Shown piece after piece: positions 1 through 8,395 of a stretch of 64,000 nucleotides of DNA; position 1 is the first letter of the stretch; each line of letters opens with the position of its first letter. This DNA comes from Sphingobium sp. AP50. GTDB taxonomy: Bacteria > Pseudomonadota > Alphaproteobacteria > Sphingomonadales > Sphingomonadaceae. The DNA is taken from assembly GCF_900109095.1 (NCBI RefSeq), contig NZ_FNYZ01000014.1, positions 1-64,000 of the forward strand, written 5' to 3'. A model generated the notes under the pieces. That model saw nothing but the letters and a program-made list of their open reading frames with translations, was not told the DNA's origin and ran no database searches. The translations under genes were made by a program, and so were the position numbers.

Positions 1-821
1 CATGAGACCGAGGCCGTGTCGAAGGCCGACAGCCGGCCCTCCAGGATCGCTCGGGCGACAACCGCGTCCGGGAGGGCATATTCGATCACGTCGTCGAAGC
101 GCCGGAAAAGCGCAGGATCAAGCAGCTCAGGATGGTTGGTCGCCGCGACGATCAGTCCCTCGCTGTCATCCTCTTCGAGGAACTGCAGGAAGGAGTTGAG
201 AACGCGGCGGATCTCACCCACGTCGTTGCGCTCGCTGCGGCGGGCACCGATCGCGTCGAACTCATCGAAGAAATAAACGCCTCGGGTCTCGGTCATCGCC
301 GAGAACACCGCGCGAAGCTTGGAGGCGGTTTCGCCCATGAATTTGGTCAGCAGCCCGTCGAGGAGGACCGAAAACAGGGGCAGCTTCAGCTCGCCGGCGA
401 TGGCGGCCGCCGTCATCGTCTTGCCCGCGCCAGGCGGGCCGATGAGCAGCAGCTTGCGGCGCGGCTGCAGGCCGTGCTGGCGCAGACGATGCGCCTGCCG
501 CTGCTCGACGATCACGCGCTGCAGCCGATCGCGCAGCGTCTCGGGAAGCACCATGCTCGAGAGACGCGTATCGACATATTTGGCCGCGACCAGGTTCGCC
601 AGTTCGCCGCGTGGCTGCACCATCGGGACGGCGCGCGCGCGCGCCTTGGCCTTACCGCGGGCACGGGCATCATCGACCATGTCGCGCAGTTGCTGGGCGA
701 CCTTGCTATGGCCGAGCCGCGCCTCGTTTGCGGCAGCCTGCATGGCAACCGTCAGGAACTGCTCTTCATCGCCGTCGATGTGACTTTGCAGCAACGCGAC
801 AAGGTGGGTGGCCTTTGTCAC
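1..821 (-). CDS. AAA+ ATPase, IetA-like, 3' end outside window
   Basis: Minus-strand reading frame open from a GTG at 821 to the left edge, so the C-terminus is missing. It has a Walker A motif GPPGAGKT (about 429-443), a Walker B FFDEFDAIG, and the sensor region AATNHPELLDPALFRRFD typical of the Vps4/SpoVK-like AAA class. The N-terminal ~100 residues are helical and charged. In the IetA family (antitoxin of the IetAS plasmid-stability pair of agrobacterial plasmids) such an ATPase precedes a subtilisin-like S8 protease; that gene would lie just left of the window and is not visible. The GTG start is chosen because a TAG lies five codons upstream and an AGG-containing sequence sits about 8 bases before it. 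Assignment to AAA+ is sure; the IetA role is inference from family and plasmid context. It follows the recombinase gene on the same strand. Confidence 0.8.
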   Translation of the reverse strand, partial: MTKATHLVALLQSHIDGDEEQFLTVAMQAAANEARLGHSKVAQQLRDMVDDARARGKAKARARAVPMVQPRGELANLVAAKYVDTRLSSMVLPETLRDRLQRVIVEQRQAHRLRQHGLQPRRKLLLIGPPGAGKTMTAAAIAGELKLPLFSVLLDGLLTKFMGETASKLRAVFSAMTETRGVYFFDEFDAIGARRSERNDVGEIRRVLNSFLQFLEEDDSEGLIVAATNHPELLDPALFRRFDDVIEYALPDAVVARAILEGRLSAFDTASVS

Positions 822-992
822 CGCAGATCGCCTGTTCTATGATTTCTCATGCACTCATCTCGCGCTGTCTGTTGTGGCAACGCTCGGAAGACGCGCTTTG
901 ATCGACTGCCCCCAAGTCGTTGTCCGTTCTATCGTCGTTCCATCCTTCTGACAACGAAATCCGCACCCCCGGGCGCTGAGCCAGGAGCGCTT

Positions 993-1010
993 CTTGGACG
1001 GTCGTCCAAG
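993..1010. repeat. Inverted repeat just downstream of the recombinase gene
   Basis: Arms CTTGGACG and CGTCCAAG are separated by GT, inside the 201-bp gap between the recombinase stop and the AAA+ ATPase start. There is no T-run after it on the minus strand, so it is not a convincing intrinsic terminator. It could be a binding or crossover site for the neighbouring tyrosine recombinase. Function unknown. Confidence 0.4.
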
Positions 1011-1022
1011 GCGCCCTGCTCA

Positions 1023-2252
1023 TCATTCGAGCCTTTTCGCGAGCCGGCCGACGGCGCCGGCTTCGGCCGCCATGTTCCGGTTATAGGCAAGTGGCATCCG
1101 CGGGCTCTTCCACCGAAGCGCGTCCATGATCCCGGCCAAGTCCTCTCCGCTTGCAAAAAGGTCCTGATTGAGCCCGATGCGCGTCGAGTGCGCACTGATC
1201 CCCTTGAGCAGCCGCGCCAGGTCTTCGGCGGAGAGATCGGGTAGCGCGCCACACTTGAAGGCCCGTTGGATCATCGTTCGATAGATCGGCCCGACCGAGC
1301 CGGGGTGGAGAGCATTAGCGCCCACATCATATTCGATGCGCGCGGGCACTGCCGGCTTGGGTAATGTCTTGCGCAGGTCCCATTTCTCCCGACCCGAAAT
1401 GCTGTCGATCGAGCGCCCCTTCACGGCGGATCGTGCCTTGTAGCGCCGTACCTGAACCCGCCGAAACAGGGGCCCTGTGTCAATCCGTGCCGCTTCGCGC
1501 CAGGCGGCGATCGCCGAAACGCTGCGAGGGCTGAGAAAGGCGGTCGCCCCCTCCCCTTCCTGATCGCCCTTATGCCGCGAGATCTGAAGCAGCCGCGCGT
1601 CGGGGTCGATCGCCTCTTCGATATGCTCAACGGCTATCCCAACCAGTTCGGAGGCGCGCAGCCCCGTGTCATATGCTGTCGATAACAAGGCACGGTCGCG
1701 AAGGCCTGGAAGATCGTCCGGGCAGCTCTCGAGCAGCGCACGGAGATTCAGGCCGCGCGGACGATCGCGCTCTATGTCACGAACCGGCCCCTTGAACCGG
1801 AGCGGGCGCGCCTGTTTCTGCGCAGTGCCCTTGTCCCGGCGGATCGCGGCAAGACGCAGCTTTACCAGGGGCGCCTGTGTCGGGTCCTTGAGATCGAGCA
1901 GCTGGTGGATCTTGGCGATCGATGCTTTGTAGCGCCCGAGCGATGCCGGCCTGCTACCCTTCGCGGCGCGGTTATCGAGATAGTCGGCAATTGTCTCCGG
2001 CGTCGCCGGCAGCGCCGTCCGTCGCGACCGTCGACACCAGAGATCGAAGGCTTCGAGGTCTGATTTGAGCGCTCGGATGCTGTGGGGCGATGATGCGGCC
2101 TGATATGCCGCGATAAGCGCTTCATCGACTGTGATCCGCTGCCCCACCTGCATCTGAACTACGGTCCAGGCGAGATCGACCGGGGGGAGCGCCGTACCAG
2201 GCATCTGGCCTGCTGCAATCGGCGCAGGCGTGTCGAGTAGCTGATCGCTCAT
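1023..2252 (-). CDS. Tyrosine-type site-specific recombinase/integrase
   Basis: 409-residue protein with an N-terminal SAM-like core-binding region (about 45-130) and a C-terminal catalytic domain. The catalytic set is visible: Arg199 in TGLRASELV, the HSTR box (His355, Arg358), Trp381 in the position usually held by His or Trp, and Tyr390 in PLAYNRN. Length fits the phage-integrase family. It would cut and rejoin DNA at a short core site, resolving plasmid dimers or moving a cassette; the target is not known. The gene starts 3 bases after the stop of the TIR-like gene, so the two are almost certainly one transcript. The N-terminal 40 residues are proline- and alanine-rich and poorly conserved looking. 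Confidence 0.9.
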   Translation of the reverse strand: MSDQLLDTPAPIAAGQMPGTALPPVDLAWTVVQMQVGQRITVDEALIAAYQAASSPHSIRALKSDLEAFDLWCRRSRRTALPATPETIADYLDNRAAKGSRPASLGRYKASIAKIHQLLDLKDPTQAPLVKLRLAAIRRDKGTAQKQARPLRFKGPVRDIERDRPRGLNLRALLESCPDDLPGLRDRALLSTAYDTGLRASELVGIAVEHIEEAIDPDARLLQISRHKGDQEGEGATAFLSPRSVSAIAAWREAARIDTGPLFRRVQVRRYKARSAVKGRSIDSISGREKWDLRKTLPKPAVPARIEYDVGANALHPGSVGPIYRTMIQRAFKCGALPDLSAEDLARLLKGISAHSTRIGLNQDLFASGEDLAGIMDALRWKSPRMPLAYNRNMAAEAGAVGRLAKRLE

Positions 2253-2255
2253 CGA

Positions 2256-3503
2256 TCAGCGGTTCGCCATCTCGAGGATATCCTCGAGCGTATAGGGGTC
2301 CTGGCCGTAGACAGCCGCCAACCCGTTGAACGCATCGACGGCGACCTGCTGCAGCGCCTCACGATCGATCGCGGTCAGCGTCGTCGCATATTCGTAAGAT
2401 GGCTCGACCGCAGCGAAACCATCGTCGCGAAAGCCGAAGGGACCGAGCGGCCACCAGGAGTCCGCAAGGCCGTTTACGCCCATCCTCACATGGATCGGCA
2501 GGGAGCCGCCATGCAGAAGGGCGAGCTTCGTATTGCGCTCCAGGAAATCGAGCCAGTGGCGAAAGAAGTAGCCCGTCGACAGCGTGCGCCGCTCTTCCCG
2601 CTCGAAGAGAAAGCCGCCAGCGACGCCCCAGAACTCCCCGGTCTTTTCGAACCACTGCGTCACCGCGACGGTCTCGGCCACGCCATCCTTCTCCTGCTGA
2701 GGCCAATAGATCGCCGTCCCGCCCCGGCTTGTGCCGTGGCTGATCGAGCGCGCGTCGGCCATCAGGTCCGGATGCCCCTGCCCGCTCGCCAGCGATTGCT
2801 TGGCGCCCGGCTTTGCCTCCCATTTGGAGGGGATAAGCCGCGCATAGCCGGGGAAATGGTCCTTCCAGCGATACTTGCTCGATCCGTGGCTCGGATGGGT
2901 GACGATCTGGGGCTCGTTGCGATCGAACCAGAGGTCCGGATCGCCCTCGAAGTGTGGTTGCCAGTGAACGGCCTCGGGCGGTGGCGGCGGGAGCTGGTCG
3001 AGCGCAAGGCGCAGATGATCGGCAAGGCGCTTCGCAAGATCGGCGCGCACCTTCCGCAGATCCTCGCGCTCCGCGCCTACGGGTAAGTTGAAGGCGATCG
3101 GCCCGCGCCGGCCCCTCATGTCGAAGGGCAGCTGCTCGAGCGTCGCGCCTTCGAAGGCCGTGTTCCAGACCTGCAGGACGCGATGCTCGGTGAGTGCCCT
3201 GTTGGCGTAGCCAAGCTCGATCAGCACATTAGGGTTGGCGCAGGCCTTGCCGCTGGCCGAGACGGCGATCGGTGTCACGTCGCCGACGAACACCGCTGCC
3301 TCGTCGATTTTACGCAGGATGGTGGCGACGATGTCGGGCGTGCCGGAAATGCCCTGCGTGTCCGAGGTCAGGCTCGGCCGATCGGCCTCGTCGAGATCGG
3401 CGGCGATCATGCCGATCGCCTGGTCGAGGGCGGAGCGGATCAGGTCGCGTGTCACCCGCGCATCAAGGTCGCTCTGCCAAGACCAAAACACTGTTCGTTC
3501 CAT
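2256..3503 (-). CDS. TIR-like/nucleotide-hydrolase-like N-terminal domain protein
   Basis: 415 residues. The N-terminus begins with FWSWQSD, then has DTQGISGTPDI (48-58), a hydrophobic strand VFVGDVT (71-77) and NPNVLIELGYA (90-100). This is the pattern of a widespread TIR-like fold related to nucleoside 2-deoxyribosyltransferases, in which a Glu (here Glu96) is the likely catalytic residue for attack on an N-glycosidic bond such as that of NAD. The C-terminal ~250 residues, with many Trp and Phe, match nothing I recognise. It is the first gene of an operon with the recombinase. A defence or NAD-degrading role is inference; the domain assignment itself is moderately sure. Confidence 0.6.
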   Translation of the reverse strand: MERTVFWSWQSDLDARVTRDLIRSALDQAIGMIAADLDEADRPSLTSDTQGISGTPDIVATILRKIDEAAVFVGDVTPIAVSASGKACANPNVLIELGYANRALTEHRVLQVWNTAFEGATLEQLPFDMRGRRGPIAFNLPVGAEREDLRKVRADLAKRLADHLRLALDQLPPPPPEAVHWQPHFEGDPDLWFDRNEPQIVTHPSHGSSKYRWKDHFPGYARLIPSKWEAKPGAKQSLASGQGHPDLMADARSISHGTSRGGTAIYWPQQEKDGVAETVAVTQWFEKTGEFWGVAGGFLFEREERRTLSTGYFFRHWLDFLERNTKLALLHGGSLPIHVRMGVNGLADSWWPLGPFGFRDDGFAAVEPSYEYATTLTAIDREALQQVAVDAFNGLAAVYGQDPYTLEDILEMANR

Positions 3504-3657
3504 GCGTCTCCGCCCGCGCCATCGGCCTGAAGCCGTAAAGCAATCTATAAGGACGGGTCAATACCGCTTATGTGATAAGTGCAATTATCACATGCTGGGT
3601 CATCAACCCTACACAGTGCTAGACCGAACTGCGTATTTAGGGATACTATTGACCTGT
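3504..3657. promoter_or_regulatory. Divergent promoter region with a strong inverted repeat (3570..3593)
   Basis: This region separates the TIR-like/recombinase operon (minus) from the DUF1612 gene (plus). It contains perfect 9-base arms ATGTGATAA and TTATCACAT with a 6-base spacer, a good operator for a dimeric regulator. The segment is more AT-rich than its surroundings. A -10-like GATACTAT lies only about 10-15 bases before the plus-strand ATG, suggesting a very short leader. The DUF1612/HTH protein is the obvious candidate ligand, but this is inference. Confidence 0.5.
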
Positions 3658-4698
3658 ATGCGACCGCTATCCGATCTTTCTTCCCCCAATTGGACAGGCA
3701 AGTTGGCTCGAGCGCTTGAGCAGTCTGCCAGCGCGATTGCTCGCCTCGACGCCAGAGTATCCGTCAGTCCTGTAGCCAAGGCGTGGTTCGAACGCGCAAG
3801 TTGGACTGGATATGCCTCAGCCCTGCGTGGTCAAAGTGTCGAAATCGAAGAAATCGATATTTTCGGGCAATCCTGTGGGGTCTCAATCCCGGGTCGCCAG
3901 GCTCCTGCCACACGAGGTTATGACGCTTCCGGACTTGCGGGCTGGCAGGCCTTCCTGCGCGACCGCACCGAGCGCCATTGGCGGGATGACGCGCCGTTTT
4001 CGACCGTCACAGCGGATGATTGGAATAACCGATCGGCTCTGCTGCGATCACTCGAGATACTGAGCCGGCATGCACGCGCTGACCCTTCAATCGCACCCTG
4101 GCTAGCTTTCCCACACCTTCTACAGTCCATGGGTGCCACGTCGACACCCCTCCCCTGCCTGGTGCACGCCGATAAAGCTCTGCGCTACTCTCCGCGCGAT
4201 GCAGACGCCAATATTACCCGATACTTTCGGCTCATGACCGCTGCCGCAGAGGCTGGCCTGCAACGCCTAGCAGCGATGGAGGAGCACAGAGTTCTGTCCG
4301 TAATGACCACGAGAGAATCACTTCGTCCTGGCAAGCTCGGACCTCTCCTTGCTCTTTTGCAATACCGACCAGTTATCAGCCCACGCTTCGCAGCGGTCCG
4401 GCTCGGCATCAGCATCTCCGGCGCGGGGAAGCTTCTCACACGAGCGGCTGATAGGGAACTCGTCATCGAGATCAGCGGCCGCCAGGCGTGGCGAACTTAT
4501 ATCGTCAAGGATCTGGCGTACGCCTTTGGCCTAGCAAAACGTCCTGTAGGCCGACCAATCGAGCTTCGCCAACGGCTCGAGCCGCTTGATCCCGCCCTTC
4601 TCAGGTTCGATGCCGAGATGGCTGACCTCGATGCAACGCTATCCCGGCTTGGCATCTCAGCGCCAGTGGATGACGACAGCCGAGCCCCTGTGGAATAG
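3658..4698 (+). CDS. RHE_PE00001-type protein with DUF1612 and winged HTH
   Basis: 346-residue protein. The start at 3658 (MRPLSDL) is preferred over the longer in-frame extension because residues upstream of it overlap the divergent gene and promoter. The N-terminal part (ALARLDARV-like opening followed by the IEEIDIFGQ segment) and a C-terminal winged-helix region (about 240-310, PRFAAVRLGISISGAGKLL) fit a family common on rhizobial and sphingomonad plasmids, often beside replication genes. Probably a DNA-binding regulator of plasmid or neighbour genes. Codon choice is less GC-biased than the backbone, hinting at separate ancestry. Family match is from memory of motifs, not a search. Confidence 0.65.
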   Translation: MRPLSDLSSPNWTGKLARALEQSASAIARLDARVSVSPVAKAWFERASWTGYASALRGQSVEIEEIDIFGQSCGVSIPGRQAPATRGYDASGLAGWQAFLRDRTERHWRDDAPFSTVTADDWNNRSALLRSLEILSRHARADPSIAPWLAFPHLLQSMGATSTPLPCLVHADKALRYSPRDADANITRYFRLMTAAAEAGLQRLAAMEEHRVLSVMTTRESLRPGKLGPLLALLQYRPVISPRFAAVRLGISISGAGKLLTRAADRELVIEISGRQAWRTYIVKDLAYAFGLAKRPVGRPIELRQRLEPLDPALLRFDAEMADLDATLSRLGISAPVDDDSRAPVE

Positions 4699-4726
4699 AG
4701 TCTCTCGGCGGCTTTAGACCAGCAGA

Positions 4727-5737
4727 TCAGCCCCAGTGCTGATCAAGGACGTCCCGCAGTGCCTGTTCGACTTCCTCCCGCGTCGCCCCGCCTCTTGGCA
4801 GAAGCGTGAGGCGAATGCCCTTTCTATCTGCCCCCTCAATCCTGAGCATTGCCTTCCCAGCTGCGGACGAAACTGTGGCTGGGCTTCCTGACCTCTTGGG
4901 GGATCCTGACTTCTTGGGGGGGTCCCCGGCAAGTGCCAATGCCTTGATGACATCAAGGATTGGCATGGACTGACCTTCGTCAGCCTGCCGCTTGGCCAGC
5001 AGACCCGCTTCCTTGAAAACCCGCGCACGCTTCTCTTCGGGTTTCAACAGAGGCTTGAGCGCCATCACGTTGCGGATTGTCAACCCCTGCGGCTCAGGAA
5101 AAGCCTTCATCAGCGCGTCGGGCAGTCGCGCGAGATCGAGATACCGCGTGAGCCAACTTTCGGTCACGTTGATCCGCTCTGCCATCGTTCTCTGGCGGCC
5201 GCCGTAATAGGCATCAAGTGCCCGCAGATAGTCCCTCGCCCGTTCAAGATCTGTAAGATCGTCGCGAGCACGGTTCTCGATGTCTGCTAGACGGAATGCC
5301 TCCTCGTCTCCGATTTCCCGGATATCGACGAGAAACTTGAAATCTGGATAGTTGTGGGCCCGCAGCCAGCTGATCGTCCAATGACGCCGAGCGCCACAGA
5401 TCACTTCGAAATCGTAGGTCGGATCGCCCGCGAGCCGACGCACGATAGCGGGCATCTCCTGACGACCTTGCGCCTTGATGCTCTCAATAAGGTCCGCGCA
5501 TCGCTGCTCGTTCAACAGACCATATTCACGATTATGACCTGACCACATGCGGCACCTTGCCGGATCGACGAGCTCCTGCGTTCGCGTAACGACGGCACCC
5601 GACGCCAATTCCGCAATGCGGTTGCTACGCCCGGTCAGGACGTTCGTGGCGATGCCGCTCCGTCTTGGCGCAGCCTCTCCAGTGAGATCCAGACCGGCCG
5701 CGAGATCGGCAGCGAAACCAGTATTCTTGCCGCTCAT
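4727..5737 (-). CDS. parB: Plasmid partition protein ParB (RepB-like)
   Basis: 336 residues from ATG 5737 (MSGKNTG), chosen over an upstream TTG/ATG because GGGAGGG lies just before it and because the longer form would run into the palindrome at 5757..5776. The N-terminal ParB/Srx-type domain has the GARRHWTISWL motif, with ENRARDDLT after it. An HTH region (MAERINVTESWLTRYLDLARLP) would bind parS. A low-complexity linker near residue 275 precedes a C-terminal dimerisation domain. It is the last gene of rep-parA-parB on the minus strand, 46 bases after parA. ParB loads on parS and stimulates ParA ATP hydrolysis to separate plasmid copies. Confidence 0.9.
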   Translation of the reverse strand: MSGKNTGFAADLAAGLDLTGEAAPRRSGIATNVLTGRSNRIAELASGAVVTRTQELVDPARCRMWSGHNREYGLLNEQRCADLIESIKAQGRQEMPAIVRRLAGDPTYDFEVICGARRHWTISWLRAHNYPDFKFLVDIREIGDEEAFRLADIENRARDDLTDLERARDYLRALDAYYGGRQRTMAERINVTESWLTRYLDLARLPDALMKAFPEPQGLTIRNVMALKPLLKPEEKRARVFKEAGLLAKRQADEGQSMPILDVIKALALAGDPPKKSGSPKRSGSPATVSSAAGKAMLRIEGADRKGIRLTLLPRGGATREEVEQALRDVLDQHWG

Positions 5738-5756
5738 ACGACCCTCCCTTTTCTGG

Positions 5757-5776
5757 AAATTGCACGCGTGCAATTT
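5757..5776. promoter_or_regulatory. parS-like palindrome 1 (parA-parB gap)
   Basis: Perfect 20-bp palindrome AAATTGCACGCGTGCAATTT in the 46-bp gap between parA and parB. An identical core occurs again at 7128..7151 on the other side of parA. Two copies of one perfect palindrome flanking parA are what a ParB centromere looks like; direct binding evidence is lacking. Confidence 0.75.
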
Positions 5777-5783
5777 TCGCCTC

Positions 5784-6986
5784 TCATGCCAGTGCCTCCT
5801 GCCTCAGACGCGCCCGATGGCTCGGCCACATGGAACGCACATCGACTTCGATCTCCTGGTTCACGCCGTCCAGATAAGCGAGACAACGGTTGCGCACCTG
5901 CGAGCTCGTAGCAGGGCCGTCCAGCTCGTAAACCGTCATCAGTCGCGCCGTCGCATTGTCGATCTCGGCGGAATCCTTGAGCGGTGTTCTGATCATCGCA
6001 TGACCGAACAGCGTCCGCATCAGGTTCAGCAGTTCCTTCTGCATCGACTTGTTCTCATCGACCTTCGAACCGACGAACCGGAGGAATTGGAGCTCAGGCG
6101 CGAGGCCACGCTCGGTAAGCTGTTCAATGGTCTCGTCGAGCATTGATAGGAATGCAGCCGTCGAGGAGAAATCCATGACGGTTGGAGGGACCGGAACGAT
6201 GAGCGCGTTTGCGGCGCGCAAAACGGAAAGCGAGATAGCGCCGAGAGCAGGGGGCGGATCCATCACGATGACATCGAAGCGATCAGAGATGCTGTCGATG
6301 CCGATCCGCAGGCGGTCGAGCAACTCGCCACTGCCGCGCGCCATACGGGCCGCGAGCTCATATTCCGAATTGAACAGCCGCAAGTTTGCGGGGATCAATT
6401 CCAGGCCATCGAAGTGCGTCTTCCTGAGCGCATACTCGAGCGAGGTCCTCTCCTCTTGTCGAAGAAACGGATAAAGCGTGTCCTCCTCGGACAGGTCCAG
6501 ATCCGGAACGTATCCGAAGAGCGTGGTTGCAGACGCTTGGCTGTCGCAATCGATCAACGCGACGCGATAGCCGCGGATCGCGAGATACTGGGCGAGATGG
6601 ACCGCAACCGTGGACTTGCCGACACCACCTTTGAAGTTCTGGACGGCGACCACGCAGCAGGGATCGTCAGCGGAGCGATATGGTCTGGTGCCGAATACAC
6701 CGCGCATATCGTTGATCTGCGCCAGGGTGTACCTCTCGCGTCTATTATTCTCACCTCGGATTGGCTCTGGAAGCCGACCATCCTTTTCGGCATCGCGAAT
6801 CGCAGCTGCCGTTCTCCCCACCAGCTCAGCGGCCTTCGTGATGGTGAAAGTCGGTTCCCGCCGATCGTCCGCACGCGCAGAACGCGCAGAGTCCCTGAGC
6901 TTCTCGAGCACCGAGGAAGCGCGAGACGCGAGGGTGGCGACGGAGACAAGATCCTGCGCACCCTCGATATCTAATGATGATGACAC
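5784..6986 (-). CDS. parA: Plasmid partition ATPase ParA, type Ia with N-terminal HTH
   Basis: 400 residues from a GTG at 6986 with AAAAGGTGGG upstream. Residues about 45-100 form a MerR-like HTH (TITKAAELVGRTAAAIRDAEKDG), the hallmark of type Ia ParA that also acts as a repressor. The deviant Walker A is KGGVGKST (about residues 120-127), followed by LIDCDSQAS (A' motif) and VIVMDPPPALG (Walker B). It pairs with parB immediately downstream and with the palindromes at both ends of the gene. Autoregulation from the region 6987..7153 is likely: this holds a TTGACA-like -35 on the minus strand and a small inverted repeat (AGCCCA/TGGGCT, 6988..7011). Confidence 0.92.
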   Translation of the reverse strand: MSSSLDIEGAQDLVSVATLASRASSVLEKLRDSARSARADDRREPTFTITKAAELVGRTAAAIRDAEKDGRLPEPIRGENNRRERYTLAQINDMRGVFGTRPYRSADDPCCVVAVQNFKGGVGKSTVAVHLAQYLAIRGYRVALIDCDSQASATTLFGYVPDLDLSEEDTLYPFLRQEERTSLEYALRKTHFDGLELIPANLRLFNSEYELAARMARGSGELLDRLRIGIDSISDRFDVIVMDPPPALGAISLSVLRAANALIVPVPPTVMDFSSTAAFLSMLDETIEQLTERGLAPELQFLRFVGSKVDENKSMQKELLNLMRTLFGHAMIRTPLKDSAEIDNATARLMTVYELDGPATSSQVRNRCLAYLDGVNQEIEVDVRSMWPSHRARLRQEALA

Positions 6987-7127
6987 AAGCCCACCTTTTG
7001 AAATTTGGGCTATGGTTCTCTCACTTGCGGTTTTTTGTCAATAATTTGCTCAATTTCGAAAGCTGATAGTCGATTCGGCGCCCTAAAGATTGGTTTCCGA
7101 CGCCATCCTGACTCTATGGGGGACCCA

Positions 7128-7151
7128 GAAAATTGCACGCGTGCAATTTTC
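7128..7151. promoter_or_regulatory. parS-like palindrome 2 (rep-parA gap)
   Basis: A 24-bp perfect palindrome with the same 20-base core as the site at 5757..5776, extended by GA/TC on either end. It sits 3 bases beyond the stop of the initiator gene and upstream of parA, so it could serve both as centromere and as part of parA-parB control. Confidence 0.75.
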
Positions 7152-7153
7152 GC

Positions 7154-8302
7154 TTATGCGCGCCCCCTGCGGGTCACCCAACCTTCGCAAAAACCAGTCC
7201 AAGCCTTGATCAACTTCGCTCCTCGAACCTTCTCGAGCCGATCCCCCATCTGCTGTCGGAATCCAGCCGCGATCAAGTCGATATCCCAGCCACCGCCCTC
7301 GCGTCTGGCGATGGTAGCCAACTCCTCCGACCCGAACCGGATTGTGCCAGTGGGGAATGTGAGTTCGCCAGGCTTTGCCTTTGCCACCGTCGCTCCGGGG
7401 GTGGTAAGTGCCCCTGCGGCATCGCGCACTGTTTCTACAGTGCCATCCCGTCGCGGCTTGCGACCGCTGGAATGCCGCTCCAATTCGTCAACTGTCGCGA
7501 TCAGCTCGGGCGCATCCTTCGGCTCGAACCGAAACTCAAGCTCGGTGACTGTGCGCCCTTGACGGATTTCCCGCCATTCGACGCGGAAGTGTGCGAGCTG
7601 GTCAATCTCTGCCTTTGCCTTCTCCAGCACCTTACGCCTCAATTGCGCGAAATCGCCATAGACATCCGGCGGAATGCCAAGGGCTGCACGAAGCGCGGTC
7701 ATGTCCCCTTTCCAGGTCGCCTGGCGCCGGTGCAGCCTAAGAGCTCCTAGCTCGTAAAGCTTGAGCGCGTAGTTCGACCGAAATCCCAGAACTGCTTGTC
7801 GGTTGAGGACGGCGTAAGTTTCGGACGCCTGGATGAGTTTGCGAGCATCAGTTGTGAACTCCCATTCGATCCACCCGGCTTCGCCTTCCTCCTCGGTCTC
7901 CTCTCTCGACCTAGATATCAAAGAGAAAAGTGTGGTGGCCTTCTTGCCGCGCCAAGACCGATCGTCGACCGCAAAGAGCGTTCGGTGAAGTTCCTGAAGC
8001 ATGTCGGTGATCCGCTCATTGCCCTTATGCCCGCGGCGGATGTCTGCCTTGCGCATACGATGTGGCTTGTCTTCCCAAGCATCACCACCGGCAGTGAGGA
8101 TCATCAACGCCAACAAACGAGAAGCTGTAAGGCTGAGGGACTCGCCTTTGACGAATTTGACCTCGATAATACTGCCCGGCTTTGCAAACTGATCACCGCC
8201 TTTTGCCCGCAAGGCAGCGGCCACACGCATCGCGCGGCCCGGAAGCGTATCCTCGGCCGTCTCTTCGACTACTGCAATGCTATCGCTATTGTCGGCTTCC
8301 AT
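7154..8302 (-). CDS. repA: Replication initiator, Rep_3 (RepB/RepA) family
   Basis: 382 residues with the two-winged-helix layout of iteron-plasmid initiators: a first WH domain (about 45-170, with SLTASRLLALMIL) and a second (about 175-270, with NYALKLYELGALR and a final LEFRFEP strand). The C-terminal 100 residues include a region with an amphipathic helix and basic tail. It would bind the iterons at 8396..8666, melt the adjacent AT-rich DNA and load the replisome. An inverted repeat of half-iterons (8345..8378) lies 43 bases upstream of the start, the usual autorepression operator. No clear Shine-Dalgarno precedes the ATG at 8302. Confidence 0.88.
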   Translation of the reverse strand: MEADNSDSIAVVEETAEDTLPGRAMRVAAALRAKGGDQFAKPGSIIEVKFVKGESLSLTASRLLALMILTAGGDAWEDKPHRMRKADIRRGHKGNERITDMLQELHRTLFAVDDRSWRGKKATTLFSLISRSREETEEEGEAGWIEWEFTTDARKLIQASETYAVLNRQAVLGFRSNYALKLYELGALRLHRRQATWKGDMTALRAALGIPPDVYGDFAQLRRKVLEKAKAEIDQLAHFRVEWREIRQGRTVTELEFRFEPKDAPELIATVDELERHSSGRKPRRDGTVETVRDAAGALTTPGATVAKAKPGELTFPTGTIRFGSEELATIARREGGGWDIDLIAAGFRQQMGDRLEKVRGAKLIKAWTGFCEGWVTRRGRA

Positions 8303-8344
8303 GCATAATAACGATCAGACTCGGGATTCGGAGCGTGATTGGTG

Positions 8345-8378
8345 CCTGACCTGACCTCCATCGTCAAGTCAGGTCAGG
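8345..8378. promoter_or_regulatory. repA operator: inverted repeat of half-iterons
   Basis: Perfect 11-base arms CCTGACCTGAC and GTCAGGTCAGG separated by 12 bases. The arm contains GGTCAGG, the conserved part of the downstream iterons. Rep_3 initiators commonly repress their own gene by binding as a dimer to such a site; here it lies 43 bases before the repA start. Confidence 0.7.
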
Positions 8379-8395
8379 AAGGTACCGGGGTTTCG

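Noticed and set aside
3235..3657. N-terminal extension of the DUF1612/HTH gene to 3235
   Set aside because: It would overlap the TIR-like gene and the operator region, and the extra residues look like antisense of that gene.
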